Shown: piece by piece, positions 1 to 8,052 of the stretch | Layout: each line of letters opens with the position of its first letter | Numbering within the stretch: the first letter of the stretch is position 1 | From: Bacteroidales bacterium | GTDB lineage: Bacteria; Bacteroidota; Bacteroidia; Bacteroidales; UBA932 | Length of the DNA stretch: 63,923 nt | Reading direction: 5' to 3' | Assembly (NCBI GenBank): GCA_017504965.1 | Contig: JAFVQD010000007.1 | Location: 1 to 63,923, forward strand | Position numbers and translations under genes: made by a program | The notes under the pieces: model-generated | Seen by the model: the letters and a program-made list of their open reading frames with translations, nothing else | Database searches by the model: none | Told to the model about the DNA's origin: nothing

Positions 1-2
1 AT

Positions 3-101
3 GCTCTACTTCTGCTTGGGGATAATAACGGAATGGCACTAGTAAAGACTCAGATTTTCGAGGACCTTGTAGGTCAGGTCATGGAGGGACTGACAAAATG
101 A
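3..101 (+). CDS. C-terminal end of an unidentified protein (partial)
   Basis: An open frame enters from the left edge and ends with TGA at 99-101, giving 32 residues (ALLLLGDNN...MEGLTK). The stop overlaps the ATG of the next gene as ATGA, a usual sign of translational coupling in an operon. The piece is too short to identify. A hydrophobic strand followed by an amphipathic helix would fit the end of a serine hydrolase (beta-lactamase-like) domain, but this is only a guess. Confidence 0.5.
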   Translation, partial: ALLLLGDNNGMALVKTQIFEDLVGQVMEGLTK

Positions 102-1189
102 GAAAACATTGGATAGACAATCTCCGCTGGGTGACAGTCCTTCTTGTTCTGTTTTATCATGTCATTTATTTCTACAACAATAAAGGTGTTTTCGGAGGAA
201 TAGGAGGCTTTGGTGACGGACCTCAGTATCAGGATGTCGTCATGTACATCCTCTACCCTTGGTTTATGCCTCTGTTGTTCATCCTTGCAGGAATTAGTGC
301 GCGATATGCTTTGGAACGACGGTCTGCCAAGGAGTGGTTCAAGATACGTACGAGAAAGCTTCTTGTTCCATCAACTATAGGACTCTTCTTCTTGAGTGCC
401 GGTATAGGATGGATTAACACCATGAGCGGGCCAGCTGCGGAAAGTATTGCAGCACTTCCAGGTCCTGTAAAATATCTGATATGGTCTATCAGCGGCATCG
501 GCCCGTTATGGTTCATTCAGGATCTCTGGCTGCTGTCTCTTGTTCTGCTCGTCGTCAGAAAGATGGATGCAAAAGGCAAGTTCATGAACCTCTGTGGCAA
601 GGTCGGGATGGTTCCACTGATATTGATGGGCGTACTCTTCTGGCTGGGACATCAGACCCTTATAATGGAACCTGATCCTGCAGGGGCTAACGGACTATGG
701 AATCTTTACAAGCCAGTATTCTACCTGATTCCTTTCCTGATGGGATATTTCGTATTCTCACATGATAGCATTCAGGAAATTGTGGGCCGTGCATGGATTC
801 CGCTCATGGTATGTGCTTTGGTTTCAGGCACCATTCTGACGCTGACAGGGTTCGGTCAGGATAACACGTTGCCGAAGTATCTGAGTTCTCCTCTTAACAA
901 TATCTACGGATGGCTTATGTGCCTTGCGATGATGGGCTGGTTCAAGACCTCGTTTGACAGGACAGGAGCATTCGCCTCATATATGACACGCTCAAGCTAC
1001 GGCATCTACATCGTACATTATCTGATGATCGCTACAATCGGTTATTTCCTGAAGACCAATACACAGATGTCCTCATTATGCATATATATCCTCCTGACAA
1101 TTGCAGTATATATACTATCGCCGTTATTATATGAATTACTCAAGCGCATTCCATTCATAAGATGGTGTGTACTGGGTGAAAAGAAATAA
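98..1189 (+). CDS. Acyltransferase family 3 membrane protein
   Basis: This 363-residue integral membrane protein has about ten hydrophobic segments. Near the N-terminus it has the acyltransferase-3 signature: a charged start (RKHWIDNLRW) leading into a first helix that ends LFYHV. Members transfer acyl groups from the cytoplasm to extracytoplasmic sugars, lipids or antibiotics; the substrate here cannot be told. The start overlaps the stop of the upstream partial gene by ATGA, so the two are probably one operon. Directly downstream lies a region of gene remnants, so this pair may be the last intact part of an acquired block. Confidence 0.8.
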   Translation: MRKHWIDNLRWVTVLLVLFYHVIYFYNNKGVFGGIGGFGDGPQYQDVVMYILYPWFMPLLFILAGISARYALERRSAKEWFKIRTRKLLVPSTIGLFFLSAGIGWINTMSGPAAESIAALPGPVKYLIWSISGIGPLWFIQDLWLLSLVLLVVRKMDAKGKFMNLCGKVGMVPLILMGVLFWLGHQTLIMEPDPAGANGLWNLYKPVFYLIPFLMGYFVFSHDSIQEIVGRAWIPLMVCALVSGTILTLTGFGQDNTLPKYLSSPLNNIYGWLMCLAMMGWFKTSFDRTGAFASYMTRSSYGIYIVHYLMIATIGYFLKTNTQMSSLCIYILLTIAVYILSPLLYELLKRIPFIRWCVLGEKK

Positions 1190-1197
1190 TCTGTTAT

Positions 1198-1350
1198 ATG
1201 AAAACTGAAGTAAATCCACAAGACACAAATAGAGCAGAAGCATTTGAACTTTGGATGAGTTCCCCTATGCCTATGGTAACATTGACCAAAACCTTTGATG
1301 TGAGCAATCTGATCAGGATGAGCAGATCATTACCTTCTGCCACTTCGTGA
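1198..1350 (+). pseudogene. Truncated CatA-like O-acetyltransferase N-terminus
   Basis: An ATG at 1198 opens a 50-residue frame, MKTEVNPQDTNRAEAFELWM and onward, ending in TGA. From memory of the family this resembles the first ~45 residues of CatA-like (chloramphenicol acetyltransferase-fold) proteins of Bacteroidota, which are normally about 210 residues, with the Pro-Met-Pro-Met-Val segment in the expected place. The similarity stops at about residue 44 and the catalytic His region is absent, so it cannot be functional. It sits 8 bp after the acyltransferase stop, which suggests it was once the next gene of that operon. Confidence 0.5.
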
Positions 1351-1483
1351 GACGGTTCACTTCGACGGTCTTGATTTCCGTGATTGTCTTCGTATGGAGT
1401 TCGGTTTTGGCTTTTTCAGGAAGTTTCGCCTTGACCGGTGGGATAGGACTCGGCACCACTGCCAATTCCCCAGCACAAAATAA
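1313..1483 (-). pseudogene. Possible minus-strand gene remnant (Lys/Glu-rich tail)
   Basis: Read on the minus strand, a frame ending in TGA at 1313 encodes a protein-like stretch: a Pro-rich linker, then KAKLPEKAKTELHTKTITEI and VEVNRLTKWQKVMI. The composition (charged, then a Trp-Gln-Lys before a hydrophobic start) resembles the linker before a C-terminal membrane helix, as in phage Rz-like lysis proteins, but the helix is missing. The plus strand is also open here (a hydrophobic frame), as expected opposite a coding remnant. Identity is uncertain. Confidence 0.25.
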
Positions 1484-1605
1484 GATTATTTTAGAGATTT
1501 GAAAATATGAGTAAATTTGCTCGTGATATTGCTGTAAAGCAGTATTTAATTTTGCTACTGCCCCAAGAATTTCATAATTTGAGGGGCTTTTCTAATGTCA
1601 ACCCC

Positions 1606-1627
1606 AATGTGGGAACAATGTGGGAAC
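1606..1627. repeat. Two tandem copies of an 11-bp repeat
   Basis: The unit AATGTGGGAAC occurs twice head-to-tail (1606-1616 and 1617-1627). It lies 12 bp before an 18-bp inverted repeat in a non-coding scar. Short direct repeats beside an inverted repeat can be protein-binding sites at the end of a mobile element, but no recombinase gene is visible here. Confidence 0.8.
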
Positions 1628-1638
1628 ATTTTGACCCC

Positions 1639-1689
1639 ACACATCTCAAAACCTCAACAGAACGCATCTACTGAGGTTTTGAGATGTGT
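1639..1689. repeat. 18-bp perfect inverted repeat with 15-nt loop
   Basis: The arm at 1639-1656 (ACACATCTCAAAACCTCA) is the exact reverse complement of 1672-1689; the loop is 1657-1671. It lies between the plus-strand block on the left and the convergent minus-strand sialate esterase, whose stop is at 1701. It could work as a bidirectional transcription terminator, though neither side has a good T-run, or it could be an element end or recombination site. Confidence 0.75.
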
Positions 1690-1700
1690 CCAGCGCACCT

Positions 1701-3131
1701 TTACCTTTCAAACGGATACGCAGGGAGGCCCGCCTCATTATATATAGTGCCGCGGCAATAGTCCTCTGTGCAATATTTGATATGTACAGGTTCGGGTACA
1801 GATGGACTCCAGGCTACAAGTTTTCCCCTCTCTATTTTTGATTGGGCCGGATAATAAACGCCGTCTGCCCCTGCAATATGGAGATATCTCACACCCGAAT
1901 CCCCCTTGATATACAATCCTTTGGCATTTTTGAAGCTCAAGACCATCTTCTCCCCTCTCACTTTTACATCCTTCAGAAGAGGCCCCTCACACTCTACATC
2001 ATATCCATACTCTTTAGCCAATGCCCAGAGGACAAATCTGTGGGCAGGGTCCTTCTTGTTTTTAGGGTGAATATCGAGCGAATCCCCCACATCTATTGCG
2101 GTAGCCATCCCTATATCATCCAGTTTCCCCTCCTCCCATACCTCAGCCTGCTCAAGACGCACTTTACCTGACAAGTCTCCAAATGGGGCCACCTGCATAT
2201 AGTAGAAAGGTAGCCTCTTCTGTCCCCACAGGCTACGCCAATCGTTCACCATTTTTATGAAAATATGCTGATAATCTTCTGACCTCCAGGCATTCGACTC
2301 TGCCTGATACCAGATATTGCCTTTGATGGTATAACCGAGGATAGGGTTCACCATAGCATTCCATATCGCAGAGGGGACTTTATGCTGATATCCCTTGGGG
2401 GTGGTTTTCTCTGGAGAGTAACTCTCATACACTCTGTCATATATGGGATCATTCTCCATCACTTCCCGACGGGTCCAGGACTCAGCGTGTGTCCCTCCAA
2501 ATGCACAGAGGATAACCCCTACCGGCCTTTCAAGTGCCTGGTGCAATTCCCTTGCGAAGAGAAATGCTATCGCAGAGTATGTCTGAGCCACTTCTGGTGA
2601 GCACACCACCCATTTACCTTCACAGTCCTCCACCGGAGCATCATAATTCCAGGCCTCCTCCACTTTAAATAGGTGTATCCCCGGATAGTCAGCATCTGCA
2701 GACTCCTCCTCCCACCCATACATACCGGTCATCCATTTGTCTACCGGATGGGGTCTCATCTCGAACTCCATATTGCTCTGACCGCTGGCCAACCACACTT
2801 CACCTATAAGGATATTCTCCACAGTTACCACATCATCTCCTGATGAGATGACCAATGACTGCCCTGTCATACATCCTGGGGTATTTATGTAGAGAGACCA
2901 CCTCCCCTGTTCATCAGCTTTTACAGAATACACTTCTCCACTCCACGACCCAGTCACAGATACTTCATTCCCGGCATCTGCCCATCCCCATATCTTCACA
3001 TCGCTCTTCTGCTGAAGAACCATATTATCAGAGATAATGGATGGTAGCATGACTTTACCCTCCAGTCCAAAAACGACAGTTATAAAAAGTGCCAAAGCAC
3101 AGAAAATTCTCTTGGTCATAACATTATTCAC
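1701..3131 (-). CDS. Sialate O-acetylesterase (SASA/DUF303 family)
   Basis: This predicted secreted esterase removes O-acetyl groups from sialic acids or acetylated plant glycans, probably in the periplasm. The 476-residue protein begins with a signal peptide (about residues 1-26), then a small beta domain, then the SGNH-type hydrolase domain. The nucleophile is Ser119 in GQSNME. The Asp/His pair lies in DSLDIHPKNK at about residue 350, and the family's GGTHAESW segment is also present. Length is normal for bacterial SASA proteins. A TAnnTTTG box ends 11 bp before the start; MTKRIF (start 3119) is an alternative. No glycan-utilisation partners (SusC/D) are adjacent. Confidence 0.9.
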   Translation of the reverse strand: MNNVMTKRIFCALALFITVVFGLEGKVMLPSIISDNMVLQQKSDVKIWGWADAGNEVSVTGSWSGEVYSVKADEQGRWSLYINTPGCMTGQSLVISSGDDVVTVENILIGEVWLASGQSNMEFEMRPHPVDKWMTGMYGWEEESADADYPGIHLFKVEEAWNYDAPVEDCEGKWVVCSPEVAQTYSAIAFLFARELHQALERPVGVILCAFGGTHAESWTRREVMENDPIYDRVYESYSPEKTTPKGYQHKVPSAIWNAMVNPILGYTIKGNIWYQAESNAWRSEDYQHIFIKMVNDWRSLWGQKRLPFYYMQVAPFGDLSGKVRLEQAEVWEEGKLDDIGMATAIDVGDSLDIHPKNKKDPAHRFVLWALAKEYGYDVECEGPLLKDVKVRGEKMVLSFKNAKGLYIKGDSGVRYLHIAGADGVYYPAQSKIERGKLVAWSPSVPEPVHIKYCTEDYCRGTIYNEAGLPAYPFER

Positions 3132-3141
3132 TTTATGAAAG

Positions 3142-3149
3142 CAAATTTA
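3142..3149 (-). promoter_or_regulatory. Bacteroidota -7 box for sialate esterase
   Basis: Minus-strand TAAATTTG matches TAnnTTTG. Transcription would begin about 5 bases before the first ATG (3131), leaving almost no leader, or about 17 bases before the second ATG. Confidence 0.5.
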
Positions 3150-3170
3150 CAAAAATGAACGTGACATAAA

Positions 3171-3198
3171 AAAATCGCCCCCTCTTGGGAGCGATTTT
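3171..3198 (-). terminator. Rho-independent terminator after rny
   Basis: AAAATCGCCCCC (3171-3182) pairs with GGGAGCGATTTT (3187-3198) as a 12-bp stem with one G-U pair and a 4-nt loop. On the minus strand it is followed by a run of T, 34 bp after the rny stop. Confidence 0.85.
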
Positions 3199-3231
3199 TA
3201 TGGAATTTCAAGGTATGTAAAGAATACAGGG

Positions 3232-4773
3232 TTATTTTGCAAATGCTACAGCTCTGGTCTCTCTGATAACGGTAATCTTCACCTGACCGGGATATACCAT
3301 CTCATCCTGGATCTTCTTGGCGATCTCATTTGACAATACCTCAGACTCTGCATCAGACACCTGGTCTGCACCTACGATAACACGAAGTTCACGACCTGCC
3401 TGAATAGCATAGGTCTTGGTAACACCAGGGTGAGAAAGGGCGATACCTTCCATATCTTTCAGTCTCTTGATATAAGACTCGATAACTTCACGGCGGGCAC
3501 CTGGACGGGCACCTGAAATGGCGTCAGACACCAATACAAGCGGAGAGATAAGTGATGTCATCTCTACCTCTTCGTGGTGAGAACCGATAGCATTGCAGAT
3601 CTCCGGCTTCTCTTTATATTTCTCAGCCAATTTCATACCCAGAATAGCATGTGGAAGTTCAGAATCCTCTTCCGATACTTTTCCGATATCGTGAAGAAGA
3701 CCCGCCCTCTTGGCTACTTTAGGGTTCAAACCAAGTTCAGACGCCATAGTAGCACAGATATTTGCCACCTCGCGGGAGTGCTGCAGAAGGTTCTGTCCAT
3801 AAGAAGAGCGGTATTTCATACGACCGATAAGTCTGATAAGCTCTACGTGAAGGCCGTGGATACCCAGGTCGATACAAGTCCTCTTACCTGTCTCCATAAT
3901 CTCATCTTCAAGCTGTTTCTGAACTTTTGCCACCACCTCTTCGATACGTGCCGGGTGGATACGACCGTCGGTAACAAGCTGATGGAGAGCCAGACGGGCC
4001 ACTTCACGACGAACAGGGTCAAAAGCAGACAGCAAGATAGCTTCCGGTGTATCATCCACTACGATCTCCACACCTGTAGCGGCCTCGAGGGCACGGATAT
4101 TTCTACCCTCTCTACCGATGATTCTACCTTTTATCTCATCACTGTCTATATGGAATACAGTCACAGCATTTTCGATAGCAGTTTCAGGGGCTATTCTTTG
4201 GATAGTATTGATCACCACTCTCTTAGCCTCTTTAGATGCTGTCAGACGGGCCTCGTCCATCACATCATTGATATAGGACATCGCCTGTGTACGGGCCTCA
4301 GCCTTCATACTCTCTACCAACTGCTCTTTAGCTTCAGAAGCAGACATCCCTGCTATACTCTCTATCTTTTCGATAGCCTGAACCCTAAGCTTCTCATACT
4401 CTTCAGCCTTTTTGTTCACCACATCGAGCTGAGCTTTAAGGTTCTCTCTGATACTGTCAGCCTCTTTCTGCTTTTTCTGGACTTCAGATGCCTGCTGATT
4501 GATCTGAATCTCGCGCTGTTTCAGTTTGTTCTCAAACTGCTGGATCTGGAAATTCTTTTCGTTGATTTGCTGTTCGTGCTCTGATTTGAGCTGGAGGAAC
4601 TTCTCTTTAGCCTGAAAAATCTTCTCTTTTTTAATGTTCTCCCCCTGGATCTCGGCATCACGGATAATTTGACTGCCCTTTTTCTTTAGAATCACATTTT
4701 TTACAAGAATATAACACCCGATGGAGGCAAGGGCAGAACATATTCCTGTAGCAAGTATTATTATAGTATTCAT
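3232..4773 (-). CDS. rny: Ribonuclease Y
   Basis: This membrane-anchored endoribonuclease starts mRNA decay. The 513-residue protein has the full family layout: an N-terminal membrane helix (about 5-25), a long charged coiled coil (about 30-145), a KH RNA-binding domain with [15 protein letters not shown] (about 215-260), and an HD phosphohydrolase domain whose metal pair is in LLHDIGK, followed by the SHHEE segment. Length equals the usual 510-520 aa. The gene follows zapA and an RNA gene candidate on the same strand and has its own terminator at 3171-3198. Confidence 0.97.
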   Translation of the reverse strand: MNTIIILATGICSALASIGCYILVKNVILKKKGSQIIRDAEIQGENIKKEKIFQAKEKFLQLKSEHEQQINEKNFQIQQFENKLKQREIQINQQASEVQKKQKEADSIRENLKAQLDVVNKKAEEYEKLRVQAIEKIESIAGMSASEAKEQLVESMKAEARTQAMSYINDVMDEARLTASKEAKRVVINTIQRIAPETAIENAVTVFHIDSDEIKGRIIGREGRNIRALEAATGVEIVVDDTPEAILLSAFDPVRREVARLALHQLVTDGRIHPARIEEVVAKVQKQLEDEIMETGKRTCIDLGIHGLHVELIRLIGRMKYRSSYGQNLLQHSREVANICATMASELGLNPKVAKRAGLLHDIGKVSEEDSELPHAILGMKLAEKYKEKPEICNAIGSHHEEVEMTSLISPLVLVSDAISGARPGARREVIESYIKRLKDMEGIALSHPGVTKTYAIQAGRELRVIVGADQVSDAESEVLSNEIAKKIQDEMVYPGQVKITVIRETRAVAFAK

Positions 4774-4864
4774 TGTTGTAAATATAGTGTTTAGTTTCGT
4801 TCAAACGCTACTACAACAAAAGAGAGATCACTACTTTATATTGAAAAAAGCCGCTAAATCGCTG

Positions 4865-5030
4865 TTCATCGAAAAACCTTATAAAATAAGATTTGAGCTC
4901 CGATTATGGAATCAAACTTCCAACGTCACGTATATACGTAATCCTCCGAAGGAGTCACCTAGGCCTGTCTTCATCCGTCGAGTTGGCTCGGTTATGTAAA
5001 TTCTGTTGATTTTCGCAAAGAGCGTATCCA
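4865..5030 (-). ncRNA. Candidate 6S-like RNA between zapA and rny
   Basis: The 261-bp gap between zapA and rny has no ORF but is rich in pairing on the minus strand. CCAAC+TC+ACG (around 4989-4999) pairs with CGT+GA+GTTGG (around 4923-4934) as an interrupted helix. Inside it is an apical hairpin, GTGACTCC-loop-GGAG..TTAC. Near the 3' side are a GGAA/UUCC hairpin and a CTTAT/ATAAG hairpin followed by GTTTTT (about 4873-4893), which could end the transcript. A long irregular hairpin with a central open part is the 6S shape, and in E. coli ssrS also lies directly after zapA. Ends are approximate and the 6S identity is inferred. Confidence 0.45.
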
Positions 5031-5034
5031 GCGG

Positions 5035-5334
5035 CTAGAGATTTGTCTTTATATATTCGTCCAGGCTATTGCTTAGCTCTGATATCTTCTGCTCAAAGTC
5101 CCCTGCATCATTATTCCTTCTCTCCTTTATCAATTGGGTGACAAAAATCAGTGAGGTAACACTTAATGCGTCCTGATCGGACAGTCTGGTATACTTCTTC
5201 TTGTACTCATCGACCTTGCTCGAAATCATCTTCGCAGCCATACGCATAAACTCCTCCTCTTCAGGTGCAATATTACTGAAGTTCTGGTCCTTACCGGCTA
5301 TATTGATGGTGATTCTGTGCCTATTCTCGTCCAT
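5035..5334 (-). CDS. zapA: Cell division protein ZapA
   Basis: ZapA binds and bundles FtsZ filaments at the septum. The 99-residue protein has the family N-terminal beta-strand segment (HRITINIAGKDQNFS), then the long helix with EEEFMRMAAKMISSKVDEYK, ending in a C-terminal coiled coil (about 70-99). Length is usual. It starts one base after the stop of a coiled-coil gene (5336-5629), so the two are translated from one transcript. Confidence 0.9.
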   Translation of the reverse strand: MDENRHRITINIAGKDQNFSNIAPEEEEFMRMAAKMISSKVDEYKKKYTRLSDQDALSVTSLIFVTQLIKERRNNDAGDFEQKISELSNSLDEYIKTNL

Positions 5335-5335
5335 A

Positions 5336-5629
5336 CTAATCGTTCAAAAGAGCAATACACTTATCTATCTCTCTGACAAGTTTACCAATATTGTGTTTGG
5401 CCTCCCTGACATCACTTTTGGATGCCTTGAATGCTTCAATCAATTGTAGGTTATCTATCTTTTGTTCTAATTCTTTAATCTTGTTATTACTGTTTTCCAA
5501 TTCTTCCTTGCACTGTGCAAGCTTAAGGGAAAGATCTGTCTTCTCTGCTCGAACCTGCTCATATTTCGATATAAGAAGCTCTATCTTCTTAGTCAAATCA
5601 TTCAGCAATATTTCTCTGCTTTTGTCCAT
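5336..5629 (-). CDS. Small coiled-coil protein upstream of zapA (ZapB-like)
   Basis: This 97-residue protein starts MDKSREILLN. A longer upstream ATG would run into the end of the preceding gene, and a TAnnTTTG promoter lies just before 5629. Most of it is a charged heptad coiled coil (about 15-70: KIELLISKYEQVRAEK then LELEQKIDNL-like repeats). No enzyme motif is visible. Small coiled-coil proteins encoded directly upstream of zapA are common in Bacteroidales, and a ZapB-like partner of ZapA at the divisome is the likely role, from position and fold rather than sequence identity. Confidence 0.7.
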   Translation of the reverse strand: MDKSREILLNDLTKKIELLISKYEQVRAEKTDLSLKLAQCKEELENSNNKIKELEQKIDNLQLIEAFKASKSDVREAKHNIGKLVREIDKCIALLND

Positions 5630-5647
5630 TTCTTTCGTCTTAATACA

Positions 5648-5655
5648 CAAAGGTA
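5648..5655 (-). promoter_or_regulatory. -7 box of the coiled-coil/zapA operon
   Basis: Minus-strand TACCTTTG matches TAnnTTTG and lies 18 bp before the chosen ATG at 5629. It overlaps the last codons of the upstream 5'-nucleotidase-like gene's region, and supports the shorter start. Confidence 0.5.
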
Positions 5656-5666
5656 AGAAAGAGATT

Positions 5667-7250
5667 TTATTTAACAAAATTCCATCTTCCCAATTTTGGA
5701 TTTTTGGAGAGTTCACTTGGAACTATCACTTTCTCTTTAAGCAGATATTCATATATCAGCTCCCTAATCTCTGGATGTCTGTCTATTGTCCTCCCGTCTA
5801 TCTCAGATGGATCTATCCCTGCATTTTTCAGAAGATCCCCTGCTCCGCTCGCCCTGTATGAGGTCATCGCTACTGTATATGTGGCATTCATATCGAACGC
5901 CCTTCCATCGGCCATAGTGGTTATCTTAACCCTGCTCCCTTTAGGTGCCGATCTCTTCACAGTATAGTTCAGGCCTGTGGCAGAATCGTAATTATATGCA
6001 GGCCCCTTACCACCTATCCACAAATCAAATGAATTCTCCAGATAGTCTTTAAGTTCCTTTCCGCTCATAGTTATCACATACAGCTGATTTTCAAATCTGT
6101 ACAGATCGAAAAGATTTTTATACAGGACATCACCTTTAGCCACGCCTCCGGATGTGGCCAGTGGAGCAGAGATCGACACATCTGCACCTGTGGATTCGAG
6201 CTGCACCAGATGTACGAAATCCATATATCCGCACATCCCCTCGAGGGCATCAGCGAAGTTCAGATCCTGGGTTATCTCCCCCACTTTCACATTTACGAAC
6301 TCCTCAACGATTTTGGCATCGGGCTCAAACATCTTATCGAACTCTTCGCATTGGGGGACATCCCTCATATCCACAAGTTCCCCCTCCACACTCTTGTCAT
6401 ATACTTTCCCACCTTTTTTCTTGAATGAGATCTTCACTTCAGAGAGGTATTTCGCCCTGCTGCCACCATCCATAACCAGGACACTATCTCCATTATTGTA
6501 CACTTTATCAGCAAATCTCCTATGGTCGTGCCCAGCAATCACGAGGTCCACACCCTCCACATTGGATGCGAGATAGAGGGCAGGATTCTCCACTTTATGC
6601 TCATCAGCTGTACCGATACCACCGTGTACAGAGATCACCACCACATCAGGATTCTCTCTCTGCCTCACCACTTTGACCAATGAATCGGCCATAGGGTAAG
6701 TGGGGACAAATTTGATCCCTTCCCATAGGGAATATGCCAGCCACTGCGAGATATTGGGGTTCTGAAAGCCTATCACAGCCACTTTCACCCCACCTTTCTT
6801 GATGATGGCATACTCCTGAAAATATGGTCTCCCGGTCTCTTCACTGATGGCATTGGCAGCCAGATATGGGATGCTCATCTCAGCATCCACCTTATCATAT
6901 ACAGGGTGCCCGGCCTCTATATCGTGATTACCCATCACCACAGCATCGTAGCCTATATTCTCCATCACTCTGGTAAACAGGTGCTTTCCCCCTGTTGTAT
7001 CCTTAAAATTGAAATAATATGCGGCATTCGTCCCCTGAAGATGGTCCCCATTGTCGATAAGAAAGACCGATTTCTCTCCATACTCCGCCCTTTTCAGGTC
7101 GACATAACTCTTCACATTTGAGAGGGAGTTCTCCCCTATATAGTTTCCGTGAACATCAGTTGTGGCATAAATGTATATTGTATGCTCTCTCTCCACACAG
7201 GAGCTAAAAAACAAAATGGCTGCAAGCAGCAATAATCCAATTCTTTTCAT
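5667..7250 (-). CDS. 5'-nucleotidase / 2',3'-cyclic phosphodiesterase lipoprotein (UshA-like)
   Basis: This exported metallophosphoesterase is predicted to hydrolyse nucleotides or nucleotide derivatives outside the cytoplasm. The 527-residue protein has a lipobox with Cys18 after a hydrophobic signal. Next comes the calcineurin-like domain with its metal motifs in order: TDVHGN (31-36), NGDHLQGT, GNHD and GHDHR. A C-terminal 5'-nucleotidase substrate domain follows (about 300-500). It is the last gene of a minus-strand run with a nitrilase (3-bp spacing), a dicarboxylate symporter and a barrel protein, which suggests nutrient salvage. Confidence 0.92.
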   Translation of the reverse strand: MKRIGLLLLAAILFFSSCVEREHTIYIYATTDVHGNYIGENSLSNVKSYVDLKRAEYGEKSVFLIDNGDHLQGTNAAYYFNFKDTTGGKHLFTRVMENIGYDAVVMGNHDIEAGHPVYDKVDAEMSIPYLAANAISEETGRPYFQEYAIIKKGGVKVAVIGFQNPNISQWLAYSLWEGIKFVPTYPMADSLVKVVRQRENPDVVVISVHGGIGTADEHKVENPALYLASNVEGVDLVIAGHDHRRFADKVYNNGDSVLVMDGGSRAKYLSEVKISFKKKGGKVYDKSVEGELVDMRDVPQCEEFDKMFEPDAKIVEEFVNVKVGEITQDLNFADALEGMCGYMDFVHLVQLESTGADVSISAPLATSGGVAKGDVLYKNLFDLYRFENQLYVITMSGKELKDYLENSFDLWIGGKGPAYNYDSATGLNYTVKRSAPKGSRVKITTMADGRAFDMNATYTVAMTSYRASGAGDLLKNAGIDPSEIDGRTIDRHPEIRELIYEYLLKEKVIVPSELSKNPKLGRWNFVK

Positions 7251-7252
7251 TT

Positions 7253-8050
7253 TTATCTATCTATTTCCATTTCAAATTTATCTGCATCTTTCCAGGCAGG
7301 GAACTTCTCCCTCAACATATCGAGTTTTTCAGACGATAGGGTCGCCACCAAAAATGTAACCCCGCCGAATTCTATCTCCGTAGCCATATCCTCACCTCTG
7401 GGGGAGACGACCCTGGAGTGGCCGTTGTAGCTATTTGAAGGGTCCTGCCCCACTCTGTTGCAGAAAAGTGCATAACTCATATTCTCTATCGCCCTTGCCT
7501 TGACAAGGTGCTCTGTAACACCTATCCTGCTATCTGGCCAAGATGCAATATTGACCAGCAGGTCGTACCTGTTTTCCACGTTTCTGCTCCATACCGGGAA
7601 GCGGAGGTCATAACAGACATTCAGGGCAATATTCCATCCTCTGAACGGGACCACCACCTGTCTCCCCCCGGCACTATAGTGCTCGTTCTCCTGCCCCATC
7701 CTGAACAGATGGCGCTTGTCATAATAGGTTTCAGCCCCATCCGGTGTGATGAAATAGCACCTGTTCCTGATTTTACCCTCCACAGGGGTGGGAACAGAGC
7801 CCACTACTGCCACATCAAACCGCTGCGCCACCCTCTTCATCCACCCGAGGGTGTATCCACCTTCTGCAGCCACAGCATCCCTGTTCATAGTAAATCCCAT
7901 AGAGAAGAATTCGGGGAATACCAAAAGATCTGCACTATGACCGTCAAAAAACTTCTCCAGGGGCTCCCAGAGTCTCTCCCCATTCTCTTTCGGTGATTCC
8001 CAGACCACATCACACTGGCATAGCGCCACTTTAAGCACCCCTCTCTCCAC
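7253..8050 (-). CDS. Carbon-nitrogen hydrolase (nitrilase superfamily, omega-amidase-like)
   Basis: This cytoplasmic amidase hydrolyses small non-peptide C-N bonds. The 265-residue protein has the complete catalytic triad: Glu47 in FPEFF, Lys112 in YDKRHLF, and Cys146 in NVCYDLRFP. The YDKRHLF and CYDLRFPVWSRN segments resemble the YafV/Nit2 omega-amidase branch, whose members deaminate alpha-ketoglutaramate or ketosuccinamate in methionine salvage. Start and stop lie 2 bp from both neighbours, so it is co-transcribed with the symporter upstream and the nucleotidase downstream. Confidence 0.9.
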   Translation of the reverse strand: MERGVLKVALCQCDVVWESPKENGERLWEPLEKFFDGHSADLLVFPEFFSMGFTMNRDAVAAEGGYTLGWMKRVAQRFDVAVVGSVPTPVEGKIRNRCYFITPDGAETYYDKRHLFRMGQENEHYSAGGRQVVVPFRGWNIALNVCYDLRFPVWSRNVENRYDLLVNIASWPDSRIGVTEHLVKARAIENMSYALFCNRVGQDPSNSYNGHSRVVSPRGEDMATEIEFGGVTFLVATLSSEKLDMLREKFPAWKDADKFEMEIDR

Positions 8051-8052
8051 AG

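Larger units (their letters stand above)
1190..1700. other. 511-bp region without an intact gene (remnant scar)
   Basis: No complete coding region is visible between the acyltransferase and the sialate esterase. The stretch holds the truncated CatA-like start, a possible minus-strand gene tail, the two 11-bp repeats and the 18-bp inverted repeat. It looks like an eroded insertion site. It is the longest gene-free stretch in the window apart from RNA genes. Confidence 0.7.

Noticed and set aside
1639-1689. Inverted repeat considered as an IS terminal repeat pair
   Set aside because: The two arms are only 15 bp apart, so they cannot flank an element; a hairpin or protein site is more likely.
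3574-4584. 336-residue open frame on the plus strand opposite rny
   Set aside because: It is the antisense of a strongly conserved gene, has low-complexity Leu/Ser-rich translation and no start signals; a shadow of codon bias.
4774-5034. tRNA or tmRNA in the zapA-rny gap
   Set aside because: No cloverleaf, CCA end or tmRNA tag frame is visible.
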